A DNA stretch of 64,000 nt from Paraburkholderia madseniana (GCF_009690905.1 NZ_VOSW01000002.1:124001-188000), one strand, 5' to 3'. Shown: positions 9,351 through 17,209, numbered from the stretch's first letter. Numbers and translations: made by a program. The notes: a model not told the origin generated them from the letters alone.

Positions 9351-9827
9351 ATGAGAACAACGAGTCGTCTGGTAGTGGCCGCCTTGATTGCCGGTTCGCT
9401 GGCCATGTCGGGGTGTGCGTACAACAGCAGTTCTGCCGACGTCTACACCGCGTCGCAGGCACAGCGCGAAGAGACGGTCCGCATGGGCACGGTCGACAGC
9501 GTTCGGGCCGTGAAGATCAGTTCGAACAACGGCCAGCCGAGCGGCCTGGGTGCGATCGGCGGCGGTGCGTTGGGCGCGGTGGCCGGCAGCGCGATCGGCG
9601 GCGGTCGCGGCTCGATCGTGACGGGCATCATCGGCGGCCTGGCTGGCGCAGTGGCAGGCAATGCAGTCGAGAACGGCGTCGCGGTGCACGACGGCCTCGA
9701 GATCACCGTGCGACTCGATAACGGCGACATGCGCGCGATCACCCAAAGCGCCACCGGCGAAATCTTCCGCGCCGGCGAGCGCGTCCGTCTGCTTTCCAGC
9801 GGCGGCGTCACGCGCGTCACGCACTAA
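9351..9827 (+). CDS. Glycine-zipper outer-membrane lipoprotein (SlyB/Pcp-like)
   Basis: A 158-residue exported lipoprotein. The signal peptide RLVVAALIAGSLAMSGC ends in lipobox LAMSGC with the acylated Cys22. Residues about 65-105 form a glycine-zipper 2TM segment (GAIGGGALGAVAGSAIGGG and a second GIIGGLAGAVAGN block), which inserts into the outer membrane in this family. The C-terminal beta-rich part resembles SlyB/PcpC proteins that help keep the envelope intact. Ser is at position +4 after the lipid cysteine and Asp is absent at +2, consistent with outer-membrane sorting. A strong terminator follows. Confidence 0.88.
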   Translation: MRTTSRLVVAALIAGSLAMSGCAYNSSSADVYTASQAQREETVRMGTVDSVRAVKISSNNGQPSGLGAIGGGALGAVAGSAIGGGRGSIVTGIIGGLAGAVAGNAVENGVAVHDGLEITVRLDNGDMRAITQSATGEIFRAGERVRLLSSGGVTRVTH

Positions 9828-9875
9828 GTTTCCCCTCTCGTGCGGTCGCGCTTCACGCGCCGCCGCGACGACCTC

Positions 9876-9908
9876 AAACGCATGCCCTCTGTGCATGCGT
9901 TTTTTTTT
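9876..9908 (+). terminator. Rho-independent terminator of the lipoprotein gene
   Basis: Perfect 10-bp arms AAACGCATGC (9876-9885) and GCATGCGTTT (9893-9902) with a 7-base loop, followed by an unbroken T run to 9908. It lies about 50 bases after the stop codon. Confidence 0.85.
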
Positions 9909-9958
9909 CGCCTGCGGGTTTTGCACTCGTTTCTCAAAACCGGCGCCTTCGCCCGAGC

Positions 9959-9993
9959 AAAAAAAATCCCGTCGCCAGAAACCCGGCAACGGG
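9959..9993 (-). terminator. Rho-independent terminator of the histone-like gene
   Basis: Read on the minus strand, arms CCCGTTGCC and GGCGACGGG (one G-T wobble) are followed by eight U residues (A run at 9959-9966). It lies about 90 bases past the stop of the histone H1-like gene. Confidence 0.75.
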
Positions 9994-10081
9994 ACCCTGA
10001 CCGAGTAGCGCTCGGTGATGTTGCTTCAAGCGCTACTCGATCATCGACACACAGTACGACGTGTCGAAGTACTTCTACCGC

Positions 10082-10696
10082 TTACGGACGGCTGCCCGTC
10101 GGGAACGGCCATGCCGCTGCCGGGTTCAGCGCGGTCTTCACCGTCGCCGCCGGTGCGCTCGAGACAGAAGTCGCAGCGGGAGCAGGAGCAGCCTTCTTGG
10201 CGACAGCCTTCTTCGCAGGGGCAGCCTTCTTGGCAGGAGCAGCGGCCTTCTTCGCGGCAGCCTTCTTGGCAGGCGCAGCCTTTTTAGCGGCAGCCTTTTT
10301 CGCAGGCGCAGCCTTCTTGGCGGCAGCCTTCTTAGCAGGCGCAGCTTTCTTGGCAGCAGCCTTCTTGGCAGGCGCAGCCTTCTTGGCAGCAGCCTTCTTA
10401 GCCGGCGCCTTCTTTGCTGCAGCCTTCTTCGCCGGTGCTGCCTTCTTTGCTGCAACCTTCTTCACTGCTGCCTTCTTAGCCGGCGCCGCCTTCTTTGCCG
10501 GTGCCTTCTTCGCTGCAACCTTCTTCACTGCGACTTTCTTAGCAGCGACTTTCTTCGCCGGAGCAGCCTTCTTCGCTGCAACCTTCTTCACTGCGACTTT
10601 CTTAGCAGCGACTTTTTTCGCCGGAGCAGCCTTCTTTGCCGGAGCAGCTTTCTTAGCTGCGGGTTTCTTAGCTGCTGCTTTCTTGATAGTTGCCAT
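10082..10696 (-). CDS. Histone H1-like, Lys/Ala/Pro-rich DNA-binding protein
   Basis: A 204-residue protein made almost entirely of Lys, Ala and Pro, with degenerate repeats of the type KKAAPAKKAA and KKVAVKKVA over residues 5-175. It resembles eukaryotic H1 C-terminal tails, Pseudomonas AlgP and chlamydial HctB-like proteins. Such proteins bind DNA non-specifically and compact the nucleoid. The last 25 residues (PAATSVSS...WPFPTGSRP) break the repeat pattern. Of two adjacent ATGs, the second (10696) is better placed relative to GGAGAA. A terminator follows on the same strand. Because the coding DNA is itself repetitive, its length may vary between strains. Confidence 0.88.
   Translation of the reverse strand: MATIKKAAAKKPAAKKAAPAKKAAPAKKVAAKKVAVKKVAAKKAAPAKKVAAKKVAVKKVAAKKAPAKKAAPAKKAAVKKVAAKKAAPAKKAAAKKAPAKKAAAKKAAPAKKAAAKKAAPAKKAAAKKAAPAKKAAAKKAAPAKKAAAKKAAAPAKKAAPAKKAVAKKAAPAPAATSVSSAPAATVKTALNPAAAWPFPTGSRP
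10160..10690 (-). repeat. Degenerate tandem repeat encoding Lys-Ala-Ala/Pro units
   Basis: Within the histone-like gene the plus strand repeats variants of GCCTTCTTNGC(N)GCAGC every 12-15 or 30 bases. These encode reiterated (A/P)AKKAA units. Two long near-identical copies cover about 10507-10560 and 10564-10617 (encoding VAAKKVAVKKVAAKKA-type residues), a likely recent duplication. Confidence 0.7.
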
Positions 10697-10699
10697 CAT

Positions 10700-11138
10700 T
10701 TTCTCCTTCAGGTTTTCAGATGAGAGTCAGTTCAAACTACACCCTTCGTCAAAACCCGCTTCCCGCGGACGCTTCTCAGGGCGCGCGCTACGAAGCGGGC
10801 TATTCATCGGCGTACGCAGGTGCTGCGCGCTTACGCTAATGAATGCGGTAAGGCGCGCCGTGCCCTTGGGCACCGCGCGCCAGATCTGGTCGGCGCTGGA
10901 TCTCAACGCCGGCAATTGCTTGATCGGGCCGCTGGCGGCGACGCCAGCGGCTTTTTCCGGGGGGAAGTTTGCCCATCCCACTGAAGGGTTCGCAAAGTGC
11001 CAGTCATGTTTGTGGGCCGCGAAGGCACGCGGCGCACTGGGCACAATTTGCATCAGGCGGTTCTGCTCCTAACTAAATTGCCGCGGCCGAAGCCTGCCGG
11101 CATCCCCAAAATGAATGCATCTGCGACACGAACCCGGA
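10700..11138. other. Gene-free region between the histone-like gene and nrdB
   Basis: About 440 bp with no convincing protein gene. It must contain the promoter of the histone-like gene (minus strand) and the 3' end of the nrdB transcript. On the plus strand it holds a run of hairpins ending in a terminator (10852-10956, listed separately). A further 8-bp inverted repeat CCCGCTTC / GAAGCGGG spans 10755-10799. Confidence 0.6.
10852..10956 (+). ncRNA. Candidate structured small RNA with intrinsic terminator
   Basis: First hairpin: 14-base arms at 10852-10865 and 10868-10881, complementary except for one C-C mismatch. Second: CGGCG (10891-10895) with CGCCG (10907-10911). Third: a perfect 10-bp stem GCCGCTGGCG / CGCCAGCGGC (10928-10951, loop GCGA) followed by five T residues. 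The T run lies only on the plus-strand side, while both flanking genes are on the minus strand, so the terminator ends no annotated gene. The 5' end and promoter are not identified; a start anywhere between about 10700 and 10850 is possible. Function unknown. Confidence 0.4.
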
Positions 11139-12374
11139 TCACTCCCAGGTCAGCGCGCCGCCAGTCTGATATTCGATCACTCGCGTCTCGAAGAAGTTGC
11201 GTTCCTTCTTCAGGTCGATCATCTCGCTCATCCACGGGAACGGGTTTTCCTCGTTCGGGTACAGCGGATCGAGACCGATCTGCTGGCAACGGCGGTTGCA
11301 GATGAAACGCAGATAGCTCTTGAACATCGACGCATTGAGGCCGAGCACCCCGCGCGGCATCGTATCTTCTGCGTAACGATATTCAAGTTCGACCGCTTGC
11401 TGGAAGATCTCGCGGATTTCCGCGCGGAACTCAGCCGTCCAGAGTTGCGGGTTTTCGAGTTTGATCTGGTTGATCAGGTCGATGCCGAAATTGCAGTGCA
11501 TCGACTCGTCGCGCAGGATGTATTGGTACTGTTCCGCCGCGCCGGTCATCTTGTTCTGGCGGCCCAGCGCCAGGATTTGCGTAAAGCCGACGTAGAAGAA
11601 CAGGCCCTCCATCACACAGGCGAACACGATCAGCGAGCGCAGCAGGGTCTGGTCTGCCTCGAGCGTGCCGGTCTTGAAGGCCGGGTCGGTCAGCGTATGG
11701 ATGAACGGAATCAGGAATTCGTCTTTCGCGCGGATCGAGGAAACCTCGTGATACGCGTTGAAGATTTCGCCTTCGTCGAGACCCAGGGACTCGACGATGT
11801 ACTGGTAAGCGTGCGTGTGGATCGCCTCTTCGAACGCCTGGCGCAGCAGGAACTGGCGGCATTCGGGCGCCGTGATGTGGCGGTAGGTGCCCAGCACGAT
11901 GTTGTTGGCGGCCAGAGAATCTGCCGTCACGAAGAAGCCCAGGTTGCGCTTGACGATGCGGCGCTCGTCTTCGGTCAGCCCGTTCGGGTCTTTCCAGAGG
12001 GCGATGTCGCGCGACATGTTCACTTCTTGCGGCATCCAGTGGTTGGCGCAACCAGCCAGATACTTTTCCCAGGCCCACTTGTATTTGAACGGCACTAACT
12101 GATTGACGTCGGTCTGGCCGTTGATGATGCGTTTGTCGGCGACATTGACTCGCGCTTCGGAGGCGGCAGCCGTTCCGGTAGCAGCGTGGGTCACATGAGC
12201 GACGGGAGCGACTGCGATGTCGTTCGCGAAGATGTCTTGAGCCGAGGGAGCGTGAGGAGCGGAACGCGTTCCGACTTGCGAACCGACAGCCGATCCCGCA
12301 GCGTTGCGCAACACATTCTGTTGCGTAGCGCTCGAGGGAGTTACGGCAGTGATCTCGTCATCCCAGTTGAGCAT
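11139..12374 (-). CDS. nrdB: Ribonucleoside-diphosphate reductase class Ia, beta (radical) subunit
   Basis: Generates the tyrosyl radical used by NrdA to reduce ribonucleoside diphosphates to deoxy forms. 411 residues from [10 protein letters not shown], preceded by GGTGA at 5 bp; two ATGs 12-15 bases upstream are less well placed. Residues 1-75 are a low-complexity Ala/Ser/Val extension that E. coli NrdB lacks. Iron ligands are D152, E183 and H186 in TADSLA and [13 protein letters not shown]190 aligns with the radical tyrosine Y122 of E. coli. The second ligand set is in VMEGLFF and ESMHCNF. The C-terminus GALTWE would dock into NrdA. It lies 703 bp downstream of nrdA on the same strand. Confidence 0.95.
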   Translation of the reverse strand: MLNWDDEITAVTPSSATQQNVLRNAAGSAVGSQVGTRSAPHAPSAQDIFANDIAVAPVAHVTHAATGTAAASEARVNVADKRIINGQTDVNQLVPFKYKWAWEKYLAGCANHWMPQEVNMSRDIALWKDPNGLTEDERRIVKRNLGFFVTADSLAANNIVLGTYRHITAPECRQFLLRQAFEEAIHTHAYQYIVESLGLDEGEIFNAYHEVSSIRAKDEFLIPFIHTLTDPAFKTGTLEADQTLLRSLIVFACVMEGLFFYVGFTQILALGRQNKMTGAAEQYQYILRDESMHCNFGIDLINQIKLENPQLWTAEFRAEIREIFQQAVELEYRYAEDTMPRGVLGLNASMFKSYLRFICNRRCQQIGLDPLYPNEENPFPWMSEMIDLKKERNFFETRVIEYQTGGALTWE

Positions 12375-13077
12375 AAATGTCACCATCAATTTAGAACGGT
12401 TTGTACCATCTTTTCACGAGCGATAAAAGAGTTCGCTGATGAAAAATCCTGTTTTCGATTCGCGTTGCTACGTTCATACAACACTTTGTTCAACAGACTG
12501 TGTGTGTCGCCTCATGTGAAGCGTGTTGAACGTGTGTCGTCGAGGTGCTTCGCGAGCTCGAAGAGCAACGTGTTAAAGCGACGTTTCGCTGCTCTATCTA
12601 TCTGTATTGCGGAGCGTGCTTGCAGCGTTTTGCGATTGCTTCCTGCTGCCTCGTGCTGACGTTCCGGCTGTCCCGTGGTTGCCTGTTCGTCAGTGCCGGC
12701 GAGGTGAAGTTCAATGCAATGTCGAGCGATGCATCTGGCCGGCTGTGTCGATCGAGCTTCGACCGGGGCGTTTGCTGAGCGCTTCATGTCGAGCGCTTCG
12801 TCTGTGCTGCCGACTGCTGTCTGCTTCATCTACTACTTGCTTACCGCTTGCCTGCTGTTCGCCTGCCGCTTCACGACTTCAGTTGCTTGCCGTGCTTCGC
12901 TGCTTTTCGACGAGCGGCGCAACGTCGATTTCGTTTCGCTGCGCCGCTCGTCTACTTCACTTATGCATCACTTCTATGAGGCTTGCTGATCGCTGCATTC
13001 GGGTCTTTACCTACAACCCTTAGCCAGGCGGCGATCCTTCCGCCTGCTTCGTGCTTGCCCGGCAGTTGCCAGGCTTC
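12375..13077. other. Long nrdA-nrdB spacer
   Basis: About 700 bp separate two subunits that normally sit close together. No reading frame here has recognisable domains; the longest minus-strand one (12512-12829, 105 residues) is Ala/Arg/Thr-rich and unconvincing. The DNA is less GC-rich than the flanking genes and its plus strand is rich in TGC/CTTGC words. A strong hairpin sits at 12909-12952. The region may carry the nrdA 3' end, an nrdB promoter or a processed RNA. Confidence 0.6.
12909..12952. terminator. 13-bp hairpin downstream of nrdA
   Basis: Perfect arms GACGAGCGGCGCA (12909-12921) and TGCGCCGCTCGTC (12940-12952) with an 18-base loop, about 125 bases after the nrdA stop. No T run follows on the minus strand, so it may instead protect the nrdA mRNA end or partly terminate before nrdB, setting the ratio of the two subunits. 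Confidence 0.4.
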
Positions 13078-16000
13078 TTACTGGCAAGCCTCGCACTCGT
13101 CGAAACCAGGATCGCCCGGACGCATCATGCACACCGGACCATCTGCTTCCGGCGCTGCTTCGACCGCAACTGCCGGCGCTGCCGCCGCGACCTGGATGCC
13201 GCCCGAAGCTGCACCGCCGCTCGCGCCGAAGCCGCCGGCCGCGCCGCCGCCGACACCACCCGCACCGCCCGATCCTTCGCCGCCACCCGAGCTCACCGCG
13301 TTCAGCGCGCCGTGCGCCACCGTCGACTTCTCGACGTGCGTCGCCGCCATCGTGCGGAGGTAGTAGGTCGTCTTCAGACCGCGTACCCATGCGAGCTTGT
13401 AGATCTCGTCGAGCTTCTTGCCCGACGCGCCGCCCATGTAAATGTTCAGCGACTGGGCCTGGTCGATCCACTTCTGGCGACGCGAAGCCGCCTCGACCAG
13501 CCACACCGGGTCGAGTTCGAACGCGGTCGCGTAGATCGCGCGCAGGTCGGCCGGGATGCGGTCGATGCGCGACAGCGTGCCGTCGAAGTACTTCAGGTCG
13601 GCGACCATGACTTCGTCCCACAGACCGCGTTCCTTCAGGTCGCGCACCAGGTAGTCGTTGACCACCGTGAATTCGCCCGACAGATTCGACTTCACATACA
13701 GGTTCTGGAACGTCGGTTCGATACAGGCCGACACGCCGATGATGTTCGAGATGGTCGCCGTCGGTGCGATGGCGACGCAGTTCGAGTTGCGCATGCCGTA
13801 GGTGGCGATGCGCGAACGCAGTTCGGTCCAGTCCATCGATTCGCTCGAATCGACTTCAACGTAACCGCCACGCGCTTCGGCCAGCAGCTTCACCGAGTCT
13901 TGCGGCAGGATGCCGCGATCCCACAGCGAGCCGCGGTAGCTGGAGTAACGGCCGCGTTCCTGCGCCAGTTCCGTCGACGCGTAGTAAGCGTAGTAGCAGA
14001 CCGCTTCCATCGACGTATCGGCGAACGCAACCGCCTCTTGCGACGCGTACGGCGTGCGCAGCAGGTGCAGGCAGTCCTGGAAGCCCATGATGCCCATGCC
14101 GACCGGACGGTGCTTCAGGTTCGAGTTACGCGCCTTGGCGACTGCGTAGTAATTGATGTCGATCACGTTGTCGAGCATGCGCATCGCGACGCTGACGGTG
14201 CGCTTCAGCTTGTCGTGGTCGAGCGCCAGGGTGCCGTCGGCCTGTTCCTTCAGGTGAGCGACGAGGTTCACGGAGCCCAGGTTGCAGACGGCGATTTCGG
14301 CGTCGCTGGTGTTCAGCGTGATTTCCGTGCACAGGTTCGACGAGTGGACGACACCGACGTGCTGTTGCGGCGAACGCACATTGCACGGATCCTTGAACGT
14401 GATCCACGGGTGGCCGGTTTCGAACAGCATGCCCAGCATCTTGCGCCACAGTTGCGCCGCCGGGATCTTCTTGAACAGCTTGATCTCGCCGCGCGCAACC
14501 TTGTCTTCGTAAGCCGTGTAAGCCGTTTCGAATTCGGCGCCGAACTTGTCGTGCAGGTCCGGGCAGGTGGACGGCGAGAACAGCGTCCAGTCGCCGCCTT
14601 CGTGCACGCGCTTCATGAACAGGTCGGGAATCCAGTTCGCCGTGTTCATGTCGTGGGTGCGGCGACGATCGTCGCCGGTGTTCTTACGCAGCTCGAGGAA
14701 TTCTTCGATGTCCAGGTGCCACGTTTCCAGGTACGCGCAGACCGCGCCCTTGCGCTTGCCGCCCTGGTTCACAGCGACAGCCGTGTCGTTGACGACCTTC
14801 AGGAACGGCACGACGCCTTGCGACTTGCCATTGGTGCCCTTGATGTGCGAACCCAGAGCACGCACGCGCGTCCAGTCGTTGCCCAGACCGCCGGCGAATT
14901 TCGACAGCAGCGCGTTTTCCTTCAGCGCTTCGTAGATGCCGTCGAGGTCGTCGTCGACCGTCGTCAGGTAGCACGACGACAGTTGCGAGCGGCGGGTACC
15001 CGAGTTGAACAAAGTGGGCGTGGACGACATGAAGTCGAAGCTCGACAGCACCTTGTAAAACTCGATCGCGCGCGCTTCGCGGTCGATCTCGTTCAGCGAC
15101 AGACCCATCGCCACACGCATAAAGAATGCCTGCGGCATTTCGATGCGCACGCCGTCGTGATGCAGGAAGTAGCGGTCGTACAGCGTTTGCAGACCGAGGT
15201 AGCCGAACTGCAGGTCGCGGTTGTTGTCGAGTGCGGCGCCGAGGCGCTTCAGGTCGAACTGCAGCAGCTTGTCGTCGAGCAGCTCGGCTTGCACGCCGCG
15301 CTTGATGAATTGCGGGAAGTACTCGGCGTAGCGTTCGCCCATTTCCGTTTGCGTGACTTCCTCTTCGAGGATCTCGCGGCGGATCGTGTGCAGCAGGATG
15401 CGTGCGGTGACCTGGCTATAAGCCGGGTCTTTTTCGATCATCGTGCGGGCAGCCAGAATTGCCGAGTCGTAGACCTGGCTCATCGGCACGCCGTCGTACA
15501 GATTCTTGACCGTTTCCGCGATGATCGGATCGGCGCTCACGGCGTCGCCCAGGTTCGAGCAGGCCAGTTCGATGATGCCGCGCAGCGCAGCCATGTCGAG
15601 CGGACGCGTCACGCCGTTGTCGGTGACGTTCAGGCCCGGCGTGCTGGCGACGATCTGGTCGTCATGACCGCGCGCCTGGGTGCGCTTCTCGCGATACAGC
15701 ACATACGCACGCGCGACGTTGTGTTCGCCGCCGCGCATCAGCGCGAGTTCGACCTGATCCTGGATGTCTTCGATATGGAACGTGCCGCCGTTCGGACGGC
15801 TGCGCACGAGCGCACGCACCACATTCTGCGTGAGTTGCTCGACCAGTTCGCGCACGCGAGCCGACGCCGCGCCTTGACCACCGTTGACGGCCAGAAATGC
15901 CTTCGTCACGGCGATGGCGATTTTCGACGGCTCGAACGACACCACGCTGCCGTTACGACGGATCACCTTGTAGTCGGCGTAGGTCACTTGCGGCGCGAGC

Positions 16001-16083
16001 GCCTGGGCGCCTTGTGTCTGGCCGAAGGCCTGGCCAGCCGGTGAACCCTCGTACCGGGTCGTCGCGTTGTCGGTGGTTTGCAT
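13078..16083 (-). CDS. nrdA: Ribonucleoside-diphosphate reductase class Ia, alpha (catalytic) subunit
   Basis: Catalytic subunit of the aerobic reductase; 1001 residues, longer than E. coli NrdA (761). An N-terminal ATP-cone (YADYKVIRRNGSVVSFEPSK) controls activity, and the insert around 100-200 continues this allosteric region. The core has the substrate and radical motifs NLCTEITLN, CNLGSVNLVAHL and PTATISNIIG. A Gly/Ala-rich linker of about 60 residues (GGGEGSGGAGGVGGG...) leads to a tail CMMRPGDPGFDECEACQ with the redox-shuttle cysteines. The ATG at 16083 is preceded by GGAG at 8 bp; a TTG two codons upstream is rejected. Promoter with NrdR- and DnaA-type sites lies at 16.39-16.49 kb. Confidence 0.95.
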   Translation of the reverse strand: MQTTDNATTRYEGSPAGQAFGQTQGAQALAPQVTYADYKVIRRNGSVVSFEPSKIAIAVTKAFLAVNGGQGAASARVRELVEQLTQNVVRALVRSRPNGGTFHIEDIQDQVELALMRGGEHNVARAYVLYREKRTQARGHDDQIVASTPGLNVTDNGVTRPLDMAALRGIIELACSNLGDAVSADPIIAETVKNLYDGVPMSQVYDSAILAARTMIEKDPAYSQVTARILLHTIRREILEEEVTQTEMGERYAEYFPQFIKRGVQAELLDDKLLQFDLKRLGAALDNNRDLQFGYLGLQTLYDRYFLHHDGVRIEMPQAFFMRVAMGLSLNEIDREARAIEFYKVLSSFDFMSSTPTLFNSGTRRSQLSSCYLTTVDDDLDGIYEALKENALLSKFAGGLGNDWTRVRALGSHIKGTNGKSQGVVPFLKVVNDTAVAVNQGGKRKGAVCAYLETWHLDIEEFLELRKNTGDDRRRTHDMNTANWIPDLFMKRVHEGGDWTLFSPSTCPDLHDKFGAEFETAYTAYEDKVARGEIKLFKKIPAAQLWRKMLGMLFETGHPWITFKDPCNVRSPQQHVGVVHSSNLCTEITLNTSDAEIAVCNLGSVNLVAHLKEQADGTLALDHDKLKRTVSVAMRMLDNVIDINYYAVAKARNSNLKHRPVGMGIMGFQDCLHLLRTPYASQEAVAFADTSMEAVCYYAYYASTELAQERGRYSSYRGSLWDRGILPQDSVKLLAEARGGYVEVDSSESMDWTELRSRIATYGMRNSNCVAIAPTATISNIIGVSACIEPTFQNLYVKSNLSGEFTVVNDYLVRDLKERGLWDEVMVADLKYFDGTLSRIDRIPADLRAIYATAFELDPVWLVEAASRRQKWIDQAQSLNIYMGGASGKKLDEIYKLAWVRGLKTTYYLRTMAATHVEKSTVAHGALNAVSSGGGEGSGGAGGVGGGAAGGFGASGGAASGGIQVAAAAPAVAVEAAPEADGPVCMMRPGDPGFDECEACQ

Positions 16084-16392
16084 GTGCAAAGCTCCTGGTC
16101 TTGGAAATGTTGCGGAGATAACCGCGGATTAAAACGAACGCTGCGCCGCCGCGTGCGCAAGCGATGGGGTGCAGGAAAAAGGCCGGCTGAGCCGGGTGGC
16201 GGGATGCGACAGCGATGAAGCCTGATTCGAATTGATAACGGTCTTCACCATGTGTGTCGCGATCACTTGCTATGCCCTTTTCCTGAATGCTTCTGGACGC
16301 TGCCGGCTCTCTCGACCGGCCACGCCGCAGGAATATTTTTCGCTGCCCGGAATGCTTGCGGCGCCATGCTCGGGAAGCGGGACGCCGCAGAC

Positions 16393-16425
16393 TTATGCAC
16401 TCAGTTATGCACAGAGTTATACACA
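16393..16425. promoter_or_regulatory. Three tandem DnaA-box-like sequences
   Basis: TTATGCACT (16393-16401), TTATGCACA (16405-16413) and TTATACACA (16417-16425) start exactly 12 bp apart in the same orientation. The last two fit the TTATNCACA DnaA consensus; the first differs at the final base. They lie just downstream of the predicted nrdA transcription start and touch the NrdR boxes. In E. coli nrdAB is known to be DnaA-regulated, which supports a role here. Confidence 0.7.
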
Positions 16426-16429
16426 CCGG

Positions 16430-16445
16430 ACACAAGATATAGTGC
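16430..16445. promoter_or_regulatory. NrdR box 1 of nrdA
   Basis: ACACAAGATATAGTGC, a 16-bp palindrome-like match to the NrdR consensus ACACWATATATWGTGT. It starts 31 bp from box 2, the three-helical-turn spacing typical for tandem NrdR sites. It lies at about +16 to +31 relative to the predicted start. Confidence 0.75.
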
Positions 16446-16460
16446 GAAACTGAATTTCTG

Positions 16461-16476
16461 GCACCAAGTATAGTGT
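16461..16476. promoter_or_regulatory. NrdR box 2 of nrdA, overlapping the -10
   Basis: GCACCAAGTATAGTGT, a second NrdR-like site. It contains the predicted -10 hexamer (16467-16472), so NrdR binding would directly block RNA polymerase. NrdR is the dNTP-sensing repressor of ribonucleotide reductase genes. Confidence 0.75.
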
Positions 16477-16494
16477 AGTTTCAAGACAGGTCAA
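16467..16494 (-). promoter_or_regulatory. Sigma70-type promoter of nrdA
   Basis: On the minus strand TTGACC (16494-16489) and TATACT (16472-16467) are separated by 16 bp. Transcription is predicted to start near 16460, leaving a leader of about 377 bases before the nrdA ATG. Confidence 0.7.
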
Positions 16495-16555
16495 ATCGTT
16501 TTATTTGCTTTCAAAGGCTTGACTTTTGCATAGCGCGACGCGAAGCCGACTCCCC

Positions 16556-16582
16556 GGAGAACAAGGCAGCGCCTTGTTCTCC
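16556..16582. repeat. Perfect 12-bp inverted repeat downstream of ampD
   Basis: GGAGAACAAGGC (16556-16567) and GCCTTGTTCTCC (16571-16582) with a 3-base spacer AGC. It lies 31 bases past the ampD stop. No T run follows on the minus strand, so it is either a weak terminator or an operator about 60 bp upstream of the nrdA -35. Confidence 0.6.
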
Positions 16583-16612
16583 TCGCATCACGCGAGGTTG
16601 CGCGAAGGGTCG

Positions 16613-17209
16613 TTACAGCGTTTTGGAAAACTTGAGATAGGGGAAGTACTGATCCGCTAACGCGGCGTCGCGCTGCAGACGCTGCCACTCGAAATGCGGC
16701 CCTGGATCGGTCTTGCGGCCGGGGGCGATGTCCGAGTGACCGGCGAGGCCTTCGACCGGATAGCGGGCCTTGAGCGCCGTCACAAGTGCACCGAGCGTGC
16801 GATATTGCGCCGCTTCGAAAGCAGTCGTATCACTGCCCTCCAGCTCGATGCCGATCGAGAAATCGTTGCAGCGCTCGCGGCCGAAAAAATTCGACGGCCC
16901 GGCGTGCCATGCCCGCTCGTTGCAGGACACGAATTGCTCGAGCGCGCCGTCGCGATGAATCACGAAATGCGCCGACACCCGCACGCCGCGCAGATGCGTG
17001 TCGTAGTACGGGTGAGCGTCGCAGTCGAGTGTGTTCTGGAACAGTTCGGCGATCGCCGTGCCGCCAAACTCATCTGGCGGCAGGCTGATGTTGTGGACGA
17101 CGATCAGCGTCGGCACGGCCCCTTCGGGCCGCGCTTCGAAATTCGGCGATGGCAGCTTGCGTGCGGCGGCAACCCAACCGTCGGCATCGACGGTGAACGC
17201 GACGTTCAT
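16613..17209 (-). CDS. ampD: 1,6-anhydro-N-acetylmuramyl-L-alanine amidase
   Basis: Cytoplasmic zinc amidase that removes the peptide from anhydromuropeptides during cell-wall recycling, and thereby controls AmpR-type beta-lactamase induction. 198 residues from MNVAFTVDADGW, a start chosen because the longer reading frame upstream is Arg-rich and overlaps the next gene. Zinc ligand H39 is in IVVHNISLP, and the second and third ligands are in GHSDIAPGRKTDPGPHF. Ends in the typical region ahead of DQYFPYLKF. Overlaps the PP0621-type gene by 4 bp, so the two are translationally coupled. Confidence 0.95.
   Translation of the reverse strand: MNVAFTVDADGWVAAARKLPSPNFEARPEGAVPTLIVVHNISLPPDEFGGTAIAELFQNTLDCDAHPYYDTHLRGVRVSAHFVIHRDGALEQFVSCNERAWHAGPSNFFGRERCNDFSIGIELEGSDTTAFEAAQYRTLGALVTALKARYPVEGLAGHSDIAPGRKTDPGPHFEWQRLQRDAALADQYFPYLKFSKTL

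Larger units (their letters stand above)
16084..16612. other. nrdA leader and promoter region
   Basis: About 530 bp between nrdA and the ampD stop codon. It holds a sigma70-type promoter, two NrdR boxes, three DnaA boxes (each listed separately), a roughly 377-base predicted untranslated leader and a perfect inverted repeat at 16556-16582. A reading frame of 160 codons crosses the leader into nrdA in another frame but shows no conserved features. Confidence 0.7.

Noticed and set aside
10061..10723. Ser/Leu/Arg-rich plus-strand frame opposite the histone-like gene
   Set aside because: Mirror reading of the Lys/Ala repeats on the minus strand; no start region or domain.
10727..11053. 108-codon minus-strand frame between the histone-like gene and nrdB
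   Set aside because: Covers the plus-strand hairpin chain and shows no known domain; the RNA structure explains the region better.
12512..12829. 105-codon minus-strand frame in the nrdA-nrdB spacer
   Set aside because: No conserved motif and no clear ribosome binding site; kept only as a possibility in the spacer entry.
13051..16044. 997-codon open frame on the plus strand opposite nrdA
   Set aside because: Antisense shadow of nrdA, a result of GC-rich codon usage; Arg/Val/His-rich with no domains.
15953..16435. 160-codon minus-strand frame across the nrdA leader
   Set aside because: Overlaps nrdA in another frame, has no conserved features and begins inside the operator region.
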